From the NCBI GenBank assembly GCA_019348305.1, contig JAHWJQ010000015.1:1-18199 (forward strand): DNA of 18,199 nt, given 5' to 3'. Both the position numbers and the translations under genes were made by a program. Shown piece after piece: positions 6,778-12,821 of the stretch (positions within the stretch are counted from its first letter, which is position 1; each line of letters begins with the position of its first letter). The stretch comes from Actinomycetota bacterium. GTDB lineage: Bacteria; Actinomycetota; Acidimicrobiia; Acidimicrobiales; CADCTF01. The notes under the pieces are model-generated. The model was not told the origin of the DNA and did no database searches. It saw only the letters and a list, made by a program, of their open reading frames with translations.

Positions 6778-7830
6778 TCAGTCTGGCAGCCGGCCCATCG
6801 TTACCGGCGCCTCGCCGGCGGCCGCCCGCAGCTGGCCGCAGGCGGCGTCGATGGCCGTGCCCCGGTTGCGGCGCACCGTGGCGTTCACTCCCAGGTCGCG
6901 CAGCCGGTCCCGGAAGGCCCGCACCCGCTCGGGCGACGAGCCACGAGTGGGGTACCCCGGGGTGGGGTTGAGCGGGATCAGGTTGACGTGGGCGCCGAGA
7001 TGGCGGGCGAGACCGCACAGCTCGCCGGCGTCGGAGGAGCGGTCGTTGACGCCGGCGATCAGCGCCCACTCGAACGAAAGCCGCCGACCCTTGGCTGCCA
7101 GGTAGGCCTCGCACGCCTCGACCAGCGCCGCGAGCGGGTAGCGGCGGTTGATCGGGACCAGTTCGTCGCGCAGGGCGTCGTTGGCGGCGTGCAGCGACAC
7201 CGCCAGGTTGACGGGCAGCTTCGCGTCCCCGAGCCGGCGGATGCCGGGGACGATGCCCACGGTGGAGATCGTGAGGTGCCGGGCCGAGAGGCCGAGGTCA
7301 TCGTGGAGGCGTACCACCGTCGCCCACACTGCGTCGTAGTTGGCCAGGGGCTCGCCCATGCCCATGAACACGACGTTGGAGAGGCGCCGGCCCGAAGCGG
7401 CCGCCGCGGCCCGCGCCCGCACCACCTGTTCCACCATCTCGCCGGTGCTCAGGTGGCGGTCGAAGCCGGCCTGGCCGGTGGCGCAGAACCCACAACCCAT
7501 GGCACAGCCGGCCTGGGACGAGATGCAGACCGTGGACCTGCCCGGGTAGTGCATGAGGACCGTCTCGATGCGCCGGCCGTCGTGCAGCGCCCACAGCCAC
7601 TTGACCGTGTCGCCCCCCTCGCTCACCGATTCGACGGCGCAGCTGAGGCCGGGCGCCAGGGCCGGCTCGGCGGCCAGTCGGGCCCGGAGCCGTTTGGGCA
7701 GGACGCTGAGCTGCTCAGGAGCCTGACCCTGGGCGTGCAAACCCTCCCACACCTGCCCCACCCGGTAGTCGGGCTCGTCGGACAGCAGGCGGCGCAGGTC
7801 GCTGCGGGTGAGGTCGTAGCGGCCGGCCAT
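6778..7830 (-). CDS. rlmN: Dual-specificity 23S rRNA (A2503) / tRNA (A37) methyltransferase RlmN
   Basis: A 350-residue radical-SAM enzyme that methylates C2 of A2503 in 23S rRNA and, in characterised members, A37 of some tRNAs. The [4Fe-4S]/SAM motif CxxxCxxC is at Cys109, Cys113 and Cys116 (AGCAMGCGFCATG). The family block FMGMGEPLANYDAV follows, and the conserved C-terminal cysteine used for methyl transfer is Cys331 in TAIDAACGQLR. The length is normal. I start at ATG 7830 because the longer upstream frame is antisense to the VIT1-like gene, and because a TACCCT hexamer sits 7 nt before this ATG. It leads the rlmN-membrane protein-hydratase operon. Confidence 0.95.
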   Translation of the reverse strand: MAGRYDLTRSDLRRLLSDEPDYRVGQVWEGLHAQGQAPEQLSVLPKRLRARLAAEPALAPGLSCAVESVSEGGDTVKWLWALHDGRRIETVLMHYPGRSTVCISSQAGCAMGCGFCATGQAGFDRHLSTGEMVEQVVRARAAAAASGRRLSNVVFMGMGEPLANYDAVWATVVRLHDDLGLSARHLTISTVGIVPGIRRLGDAKLPVNLAVSLHAANDALRDELVPINRRYPLAALVEACEAYLAAKGRRLSFEWALIAGVNDRSSDAGELCGLARHLGAHVNLIPLNPTPGYPTRGSSPERVRAFRDRLRDLGVNATVRRNRGTAIDAACGQLRAAAGEAPVTMGRLPD

Positions 7831-7837
7831 CGGCTCA

Positions 7838-7843
7838 AGGGTA
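7838..7843 (-). promoter_or_regulatory. Candidate -10 element of rlmN
   Basis: On the minus strand TACCCT lies 7 nt before ATG 7830, the same spacing as at the LCP, VIT1-like and mshD genes. This suggests a leaderless transcript. No convincing -35 at 16-18 nt upstream. Confidence 0.45.
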
Positions 7844-7893
7844 GGGGCACCGAAGAGCAAACCTCGGGGTTCTCGAAGCCGGCCGGCGGCCGT

Positions 7894-7899
7894 TACCTT
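7894..7899 (+). promoter_or_regulatory. Candidate -10 element of the VIT1-like gene
   Basis: TACCTT is followed by 7 nt and then ATG 7907, implying transcription starts at the start codon. The rlmN element lies 50 bp away on the other strand, so both promoters fit in the 76-bp intergenic space. Confidence 0.45.
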
Positions 7900-7906
7900 C
7901 ACGCCA

Positions 7907-8653
7907 ATGGCTCGCCCGGAACCCGCCAGCGCTGCCCGTCCTGGCTCCGACCACGACCACGACCACGACCACCGCAGCGTCCAGGGCGGCGCGGCGCGCG
8001 CCGCCGTCTTCGGCGTGAGCGACGGCCTCGTCTCGAACATCGCACTGGTCCTCGGAGTGGCAGGCGCGAGCCCGGCCCCCGGGGTCGTGCGCCTCGCCGG
8101 ACTGGTGGGGCTCGTGGGCGGAGCCTTCTCGATGGCTGCCGGTGAATACGTCTCGATGAAGGCCCAGACCGAGCTGTTGCAGCGCGAGCTCGACATCGAG
8201 CGGAGGGAGATCGCCCGGCGCCCGGAAGCCGAGCGGCGGGAGCTGGCCCAGATCTACCGCAGCAGGGGCGTGGCCCAACCGGTGGCCGATCGGCTGGCCT
8301 CGGAGATGATGTCGGACCCCGACCTGGCCCTCGAGACCCACGCCCGAGAGGAGCTGGGCATCGACCCGAGCGAGCTGGGCTCGCCGGTCAGAGCGTCGGT
8401 GGCCTCCTTCTGCGCCTTCGCCATCGGCGCACTGGTGCCGCTGGTTCCCTGGTTCTTCCTGGGGGGGACGCCGGCCACCGTCGCGTCGGTGGCCCTCGGA
8501 GTGCTGGGCGCAGTGGTGATCGGCCTGCTGCTGGCTCGCTTCACCGGTCGCTCGGCCGTCCTCTCCTCGGGACGCCAGGTCCTCATCGCCGTCCTCGCGG
8601 CGGGCGTCCCCTACGCCATCGGCAATCTCGTCGGGGTGTCGCCCGCCCCCTGA
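7907..8653 (+). CDS. VIT1/CCC1-family iron or manganese transporter
   Basis: A 248-residue membrane protein. Residues 31-52 (AAVFGVSDGLVSNIALVLGVAG) and AAGEYVSMKAQTELLQRELDIERREI at 77-102 are hallmarks of the VIT1 family, including the conserved Glu and Met of the cytoplasmic metal-binding helix. Residues 103-158 form the charged helical region. Three further hydrophobic segments fall at about 163-185, 190-211 and 223-244. Members move Fe2+ or Mn2+ out of the cytosol; the exact metal cannot be read here. Residues 15-22 are an unusual Asp-His repeat (DHDHDHDH) encoded by four perfect GACCAC hexamers at 7949-7972. The gene is divergent from rlmN. Confidence 0.9.
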   Translation: MARPEPASAARPGSDHDHDHDHRSVQGGAARAAVFGVSDGLVSNIALVLGVAGASPAPGVVRLAGLVGLVGGAFSMAAGEYVSMKAQTELLQRELDIERREIARRPEAERRELAQIYRSRGVAQPVADRLASEMMSDPDLALETHAREELGIDPSELGSPVRASVASFCAFAIGALVPLVPWFFLGGTPATVASVALGVLGAVVIGLLLARFTGRSAVLSSGRQVLIAVLAAGVPYAIGNLVGVSPAP

Positions 8654-8676
8654 CCGGTCCCCGGCCGGCGCCGGCT

Positions 8677-8750
8677 CATCGTTTGGGCCCTTTTGGTCGT
8701 GGAACCCCATCGTTTGGCCAGTTCTGGTCGCCGCAAGGACCCAAGCGATG
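8677..8750. repeat. Imperfect tandem repeat with inverted third arm
   Basis: CATCGTTTGG occurs at 8677-8686 and again at 8708-8717, a 31-bp period; the units stay similar further on (TTTTGGTCG versus TTCTGGTCG). CCAAGCGATG at 8741-8750 is the near-reverse-complement (9 of 10) of that decamer, so the second copy can form a hairpin with it. The element lies between the VIT1-like stop and the cupin start, where no gene is called. Confidence 0.7.
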
Positions 8751-8840
8751 CGCGCCGTCCGGGCCGAGCCGGTCGGGCGAAGGCGCGTCAGTCCGACCAG
8801 CGGCCCCACCCGACTGCGGGCGCTCTGCCACCATGCGGCC

Positions 8841-9194
8841 ATGGCAGACACCGGAGCCGTGTGGAGCCGTGACGGGCTGCTGGAGCTGCATGCGGGCGAG
8901 GGCCGGCCGTACGCCGAGCTGCTGAGGGTTGAAGCCCTCTCCGCCGGCATCTACAAGCTGGCTGCCGGCGCCACCGACCCCCAGACGCCACACCGGGAGG
9001 ACGAGGTCTACGTGGTCGTCGCCGGCGCCGGAGCGGTCGAGATCGCCGAGAAGCGCAACGCCGTCTCCGCCGGGACCGTCGTCTATGTGCCCAGAGGCGT
9101 GCAGCACCGCTTCGTCGACATCACCGAGGACCTCGAAGTGCTCGTCATCTTCGCGCCGCCCGAGTCCCGGGGCTCTGAGACCGAGAACCCCTAG
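8841..9194 (+). CDS. Small single-domain cupin protein
   Basis: A 117-residue cupin. The first motif is visible as H-R-E-D-E-V-Y-V-V-V at about residues 52-61 with the metal-binding pattern HxxxDE. The second follows as G-T-V-V-Y-V-P-R-G-V-Q-H-R-F at 77-90, with His88. Such single cupins can be sugar isomerases, dioxygenases or ligand-binding proteins, and nothing here decides which. ATG 8841 is chosen because the frame upstream contains no family sequence and starts inside the repeat; no strong ribosome site or -10 is seen. Its 3' end overlaps the 3' end of the opposing glycosidase gene by 50 bp. Confidence 0.8.
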   Translation: MADTGAVWSRDGLLELHAGEGRPYAELLRVEALSAGIYKLAAGATDPQTPHREDEVYVVVAGAGAVEIAEKRNAVSAGTVVYVPRGVQHRFVDITEDLEVLVIFAPPESRGSETENP

Positions 9195-10635
9195 CACCGA
9201 CCGCTCCGGCGGCGGCCGACGTGGCCAGGAGCATGACGACCGCCAAGGCCGTCGCCGCCTCGCGAGCTCTGCTCGGCGGCGCGGTGGTCACGAGCGCCGG
9301 CAACGACCCGTTCGGGTTCGACGCCGGGTCGGCTGCTGCGACGTAGCGCAGCTCCCCCCGCTTGAGGCGGGGCAGGCGCACCTCCGGCGCTGGTGGCGGC
9401 TCTGCCTCGCCGGCCACGACGGCGATGGCCGACACCACCGGTCGCTCCACGTTGCCGACCACGGCATCACCCCGCCGGGGGATGGGCACCACCCCGTCCC
9501 GACCCCGGCCGTCGCGTACGAGGCGATCGCTCGGGACGTTCGTCACCGAGCCGTTGACCACGAAGGTGGTGGACCCGCCCCCGTCGAGGTTGAGGGCCTC
9601 GACCGCTCCGAGCTCGACCATGAGGTCGGCGGCCTGGGCCAGGCTCATGCCTTCGCTGTAGCCCGGCTGGCGGCCGTCGACGGTGACGAGGAGCACCTCG
9701 CCGTCGGTGGTCCAGCCGACCATCGTGCGCGGGTGGCGACCGGCCACGAACCCATCGCCCGTTGCGGGGACCCACCTCCGGCCCTCTCGAACGAGCACCG
9801 GGGTTCCACCCACGCTCTGGACGGCGGCGGAGGGCGCCTCCACCCGCAACAACGCCTCGCTCGGCACCGCGCCCGACTCGACTTTGGCCCACAGCTCCCG
9901 CAGGGCGGCCTCGCCCCGGCCGTGCCCGGAGATGACGGCGCCGGCCCTCGGGATGGTGGCGCTGCCTGCAGCCTGCAGCGCCACCAGTCGCACGACCGCG
10001 GTGGTGTTGGCCGCCAGGGGATGGGCGTCATCCAGTTCGACCACGAGCTCGACGCCGAAGGCGTTGGTGGCGGTGGTCGGGCCGAAGTCGGGTGTGTACA
10101 AGACCAGCTGGTCGTCATCTCGGGGCCGGTTGATGCCGTCGAGCGGCAGCGGGCGCAGGTCGGTAGGCACCAGCTGGGCCTTGACGTCGAGGGGGTCGAT
10201 GGTCGGTGTCCCGTCGGGCGGGACGACGAGCTGGTGGTGCGTGGGCACCGGCGTGCGCACCACCCGGCCGTCGACGACCATCCCGCCGACGGGCTCGTTG
10301 GGCCCGACTGGGGCGAAGTCGGCGTTGACCGCCACGAGACAGCGAACCCTCTGGCACATCGAGCTCGTGCGCTCTAGCCGCGGTGCCTCCCCGCTCACCT
10401 CGTCGTTGGAAAGGACGGCCCGCAGGCGTAGGCCACTGCCCGGCGCCACGCGGCCGACGTGGACCACCTGGTCAGGAGCCCGCCGGCGGATCGTCGTGTG
10501 GGTGAGCCCGGGGGCCACCTGCTCGGTGGCGACGATCTCGTAGCCGGCCGGTACCACGTCCCCAGCCCGGGCAGATGGAGCCACCAGCAGCAACGCCACT
10601 GCCCCGACGATGGTGCCGAGGCCGATGCGCCGCAT
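9145..10635 (-). CDS. Secreted phosphodiester glycosidase family protein (NAGPA-like)
   Basis: A 496-residue protein with a cleavable-looking signal peptide: basic MRR, a hydrophobic stretch at 5-20 and a probable AxA cleavage site near residue 24 (SARA). The C-terminal half carries the phosphodiester glycosidase (DUF2233/NAGPA) signature: HPRTMVGW, then VTVDGRQPGYSEGMSLAQAADLM, then NLDGGGSTTF. Members cleave GlcNAc-1-phosphodiesters or act on wall polymers; the substrate here is unknown. A hydrophobic segment near residues 457-480 followed by a basic tail suggests a C-terminal membrane anchor. The start is ATG 10635, backed by a strong AGGAGG at 10642-10647, 6 nt upstream. It is the second gene after mshD on this strand. 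Confidence 0.88.
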   Translation of the reverse strand: MRRIGLGTIVGAVALLLVAPSARAGDVVPAGYEIVATEQVAPGLTHTTIRRRAPDQVVHVGRVAPGSGLRLRAVLSNDEVSGEAPRLERTSSMCQRVRCLVAVNADFAPVGPNEPVGGMVVDGRVVRTPVPTHHQLVVPPDGTPTIDPLDVKAQLVPTDLRPLPLDGINRPRDDDQLVLYTPDFGPTTATNAFGVELVVELDDAHPLAANTTAVVRLVALQAAGSATIPRAGAVISGHGRGEAALRELWAKVESGAVPSEALLRVEAPSAAVQSVGGTPVLVREGRRWVPATGDGFVAGRHPRTMVGWTTDGEVLLVTVDGRQPGYSEGMSLAQAADLMVELGAVEALNLDGGGSTTFVVNGSVTNVPSDRLVRDGRGRDGVVPIPRRGDAVVGNVERPVVSAIAVVAGEAEPPPAPEVRLPRLKRGELRYVAAADPASNPNGSLPALVTTAPPSRAREAATALAVVMLLATSAAAGAVGARGSRSQSPGTRAARR

Positions 10636-10641
10636 GGTTTT

Positions 10642-10647
10642 CCTCCT
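10642..10647 (-). promoter_or_regulatory. Strong ribosome binding site of the glycosidase gene
   Basis: The minus strand reads AGGAGG followed by 6 nt and ATG 10635. It decides the start over an in-frame start 42 nt upstream. It is the clearest Shine-Dalgarno site seen in the window, in contrast to the operon heads that appear leaderless. Confidence 0.85.
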
Positions 10648-10720
10648 GGGAGCCCCGGCACGAGGGCCGGCAGTCATCCAACATCGGCGGCGTCCCTGAT
10701 GTTCCTGAGGTGTCCGGCCG

Positions 10721-11662
10721 TCAGCGCCGAGGTTGGCCCGCGGGAGGGACGTCGCCGGTGTAGGCCCGATCGACGTGGTCGACCTGGAAACCGAGGTGGC
10801 GGTAGAGCGTCAGCGCGCGGGCGTTCTCGGCGTCCACGTAGAGCATGGCCGTCCCCAGGCCCTCGGCCGCCAAGTGGTCGAGGCCGGCCAGCACCAGCCG
10901 CCTGCCGAGGCCGCTGCCGCCGAAGTCCGGGTCGACGGCGACGACGTAGATCTCACCCAGCGGCGGCTCGTGATCGTCGTGGATCTTCGTCCAGCAGAAG
11001 CCCGCCAGCCTGCCGTCGCGCTCGTGGAGGAGGAACCCGGCGGGGTCGAACCAGCTCTCGGCTTGCCGCTCCTTGAGCGTCGCCAGGTCCCAGCCCCCCT
11101 GCTCGGGGTGGCGGGAGAACGCTCGGTTGTTGACCTCGAGCCACGCCTCCTCGTCGCGCCCGACCACGAACGGCCGGACCTCCAGCGGCGCCGTGGGACC
11201 GGCGTCGGCTTCGCTCACGGGCAGGGGCCGGCGCATCTGCAACAGGTCCCGCCCCCGCGAGAGGCCGACCGCCGCCGCCACCCGGTCGTGCACCTCGGTG
11301 GGCTTGGGCACCCACAGGTGCACGTGCCCCCCGCCTTCTTCCTGCACGATGTCGATGGCCCAGCTGAGGAGGTCGGCGGCGATCTCGGCCCCGTCTGCCT
11401 GGCGGTGGTGGGGGTCGACCACGTATTCGAGGCCCCAGCTGCCGTCGCCTCGGTTGAGCTGGGCGTAGCCGACGGGATGGTCGTGATCCTCCTCCCACGC
11501 CACCAGGCCCGCGAAGCCGCGGCGCCCGCCGTGCACGAGGTCGAGCCACTTGTGCTCGTCGAGGGGGCGGTGCCCGTCAGCGGCCGTGGCCACGTCGAGC
11601 AGATGGGAGACGGCGGCAATGTCCGCGGCGCGCATCTCCCGCTTCACCTCCAGCCGGCGCAC
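10721..11662 (-). CDS. mshD: Mycothiol synthase
   Basis: A tandem GNAT-fold acetyltransferase that acetylates the cysteine amine of Cys-GlcN-Ins to give mycothiol, the main actinobacterial redox thiol. It contains LLDVATAADGHRP near the N-terminus, LLQMRRPLP between the two domains, RHPEQGGW and ESWFDPAGFLL in the second domain, and the acetyl-CoA site VDPDFGGSGLGRRL with LYVDAENARALTLYRHLGF; these match MshD order and spacing. Start choice is uncertain: GTG 11662 sits exactly 7 nt after a TAGTGT hexamer and is preferred (313 aa). GTG 11686 is only 2 bp from the divergent nth start, and ATG 11635 has a GGAGGTGA 8 nt upstream. Acts in the cytoplasm. Confidence 0.92.
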   Translation of the reverse strand: MRRLEVKREMRAADIAAVSHLLDVATAADGHRPLDEHKWLDLVHGGRRGFAGLVAWEEDHDHPVGYAQLNRGDGSWGLEYVVDPHHRQADGAEIAADLLSWAIDIVQEEGGGHVHLWVPKPTEVHDRVAAAVGLSRGRDLLQMRRPLPVSEADAGPTAPLEVRPFVVGRDEEAWLEVNNRAFSRHPEQGGWDLATLKERQAESWFDPAGFLLHERDGRLAGFCWTKIHDDHEPPLGEIYVVAVDPDFGGSGLGRRLVLAGLDHLAAEGLGTAMLYVDAENARALTLYRHLGFQVDHVDRAYTGDVPPAGQPRR

Positions 11663-11669
11663 GAGGGCG

Positions 11670-11679
11670 ACACTAATGT
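11670..11679. promoter_or_regulatory. Overlapping divergent -10 elements of mshD and nth
   Basis: The plus strand reads ACACTAATGT at 11670-11679. TAATGT (11674-11679, plus) lies 9 nt before the nth GTG 11689. TAGTGT (11675-11670, minus) lies 7 nt before the mshD GTG 11662. The two hexamers share the central TA, so the polymerases would compete for one site. No -35 is convincing on either strand. Confidence 0.45.
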
Positions 11680-11688
11680 TCGCCACCC

Positions 11689-12342
11689 GTGGCCAAGCCC
11701 CGTTCCCCCAAGGGACGCGCCCTGGAGACGGCCCGGCGGCTGGCGGCTGCGTACCCCGGCACTCCCACCGAGCTGTGCGCCCTGCGCCACGAGAACCCTT
11801 TCCAGCTGCTCGTGGCCACGATCCTGTCGGCCCAGTCGACCGACGAGAACGTGAACAAGGTGACGCCGGCGCTCTTTGCCCGCTACCCCACGCCCGAGGC
11901 TCTTGCCGGGGGCGACGCCGGCGAGCTGGAGGCGCTCATCCATTCCACCGGGTTCTTCCGGAGCAAGTCCCGCAGCCTGCTCGGGATGGCCAGGGCGGTG
12001 GTGGAGGAACACGGGGGGGAGGTGCCGCCGGCGCTGGAGGATCTGGTGGGGCTGCCCGGCGTGGGGCGCAAAACGGCCAATGTGATCAGAAGCGTCGCCT
12101 TCGGGCTGCCCGGCCTGCCCGTCGACACCCATGTCGGGCGACTGGCGAGACGCCTCGGTCTCACGACCGCCGACGACCCCGTCAAGGTGGAGCACGAGCT
12201 CAACGCCATGCTGCCGCCGGCGGAGCGGGGCCTGTTCTCGCTGCGGCTCATCCTCCACGGCCGGCGGGTCTGCACGGCCCGCCGGCCCCGCTGTGACGAC
12301 TGCCTCCTCAACGACTACTGCCCCTCGGCCTTCAAAGCCTGA
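11689..12342 (+). CDS. nth: Endonuclease III (DNA glycosylase/AP lyase)
   Basis: A 217-residue base-excision repair enzyme that removes oxidised pyrimidines and nicks the abasic site. The helix-hairpin-helix LPGVGRKTANV at residues 122-132 carries the catalytic Lys128. VDTHVGRLARRLGL at 145-158 carries the catalytic Asp146. The [4Fe-4S] cluster motif Cx6Cx2Cx5C is complete at Cys195, 202, 205 and 211. SAQSTDENVN at 47-56 matches the substrate-helix block. The length is normal for the family. The start is GTG 11689, divergent from mshD across an overlapping promoter region. The gene is followed by a 247-bp region with three hairpins, so it is probably monocistronic. Confidence 0.95.
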   Translation: MAKPRSPKGRALETARRLAAAYPGTPTELCALRHENPFQLLVATILSAQSTDENVNKVTPALFARYPTPEALAGGDAGELEALIHSTGFFRSKSRSLLGMARAVVEEHGGEVPPALEDLVGLPGVGRKTANVIRSVAFGLPGLPVDTHVGRLARRLGLTTADDPVKVEHELNAMLPPAERGLFSLRLILHGRRVCTARRPRCDDCLLNDYCPSAFKA

Positions 12343-12400
12343 AACTCGGAAGTCCGCGCCGGCTCGACAGGCGAAACCGACTGAGGCGGACTATCGTGGT

Positions 12401-12443
12401 GCCCTACGGAGAACAGGTTCCCGCCACCTCGTTCCCGTAGGGC
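12401..12443. repeat. Inverted repeat downstream of nth
   Basis: GCCCTACGG at 12401-12409 is perfectly complementary to CCGTAGGGC at 12435-12443, with a 25-nt loop that itself contains a small GAAC/GTTC inverted pair (12411-12420). It lies 59 bp after the nth stop, in a non-coding stretch. Confidence 0.7.
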
Positions 12444-12475
12444 GGTAGCCGGGATCCGCCGCCTGGCCCGCCCCA

Positions 12476-12503
12476 CTCGACGGCGCCTTCGGGCGCCGTC
12501 GAG
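12476..12503. terminator. Strong hairpin with TTCG loop, likely terminator
   Basis: A perfect 12-bp stem CTCGACGGCGCC / GGCGCCGTCGAG closes on a TTCG loop, one of the most stable tetraloops in RNA with the closing C-G pair. It sits between the convergent nth and small helical gene. No T tract follows on either strand, so if it terminates transcription it is of the U-tract-free kind described for high-GC actinobacteria. Confidence 0.6.
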
Positions 12504-12535
12504 GCGCGTCCGGGCCCTCCCCCGACCATTGACCA

Positions 12536-12582
12536 TTCTGGGGATGTCCGCGCTCGCCTCGGGCGCGAAGACATCCCCAGAA
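12536..12582. repeat. 47-bp palindromic repeat, copy B (intergenic)
   Basis: The outer arms TTCTGGGGATGTC (12536-12548) and GACATCCCCAGAA (12570-12582) are perfectly complementary over 13 bp. Inner arms CGCGC (12549-12553) and GCGCG (12563-12567) pair with a two-base bulge. Copy A in menF has the same length and outer arms. The repeat ends 8 bp before the stop of the gene at 12590-12775. A tandem GACCATT GACCATT (12524-12537) touches its left edge. Confidence 0.85.
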
Positions 12583-12589
12583 CGCGCTT

Positions 12590-12775
12590 TCAGGCCTCGC
12601 TGACCAGCTTGGCCAGCCGCCGCCGGGCACCCTGGAGCGAGCGCTCGATCTCGAACAGCTCGGTGGCCAACGTGTCGTCGCCCCCGGCAGCGGCGTCGGC
12701 CATGGCCGACAGGCGCCGGGTCAGCTCGTCGAGGGCGGTGGAGACGGACGAGAGCTCCGGGCGGGGATCCTCCAT
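12590..12775 (-). CDS. Small helical protein of unknown function
   Basis: A 61-residue protein starting at ATG 12775 and predicted to be almost entirely helical. It has heptad-like Leu/Ala spacing (STALDELTRRLSAMADA), then an acidic GGDDT turn, then a second helix (LATELFEIERSLQGARRRLAKLV) with a basic end. It could form a helical hairpin or coiled coil. I considered exonuclease VII small subunit because of size and helicity, but the xseB motif with LE-G-LPLEESL is absent. A longer in-frame start upstream would overlap the hisD promoter and is not needed. It is divergent from hisD with 46 bp between starts. Function unknown. Confidence 0.65.
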   Translation of the reverse strand: MEDPRPELSSVSTALDELTRRLSAMADAAAGGDDTLATELFEIERSLQGARRRLAKLVSEA

Positions 12776-12805
12776 ATCGGCTCGATCATTGCCCACCTGC
12801 CCCCC

Positions 12806-12811
12806 TAACAT
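12806..12811 (+). promoter_or_regulatory. Candidate -10 element of the his operon
   Basis: TAACAT lies 10 nt before hisD ATG 12822, and TCGATC at 12782-12787 could serve as a weak -35 with an 18-nt spacer. No ribosome site precedes the ATG, so the leader would be at most a few nucleotides. That leaves no room for an attenuator or riboswitch. Confidence 0.45.
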
Positions 12812-12821
12812 CGACCCCTCC

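Noticed and set aside
7949..7972. GACCAC repeats as a CRISPR or regulatory repeat
   Set aside because: The units are contiguous 6-mers without spacers and lie in frame inside the transporter gene, so they are a coding microsatellite.
12590..12775. Exonuclease VII small subunit (xseB) as the identity of the small helical gene
   Set aside because: Size and helicity fit, but the LE-G-LPLEESL type motif and the C-terminal pattern of XseB are missing.
12609..12821. Upstream extension of hisD
   Set aside because: It is antisense to the small helical gene and does not resemble HisD; the protein from ATG 12822 has the normal length and residue numbering.
12776..12821. Histidine attenuator or riboswitch before hisD
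   Set aside because: Only 46 bp separate hisD from the divergent gene, there is no run of His codons, and the likely transcription start is within a few bases of the ATG.
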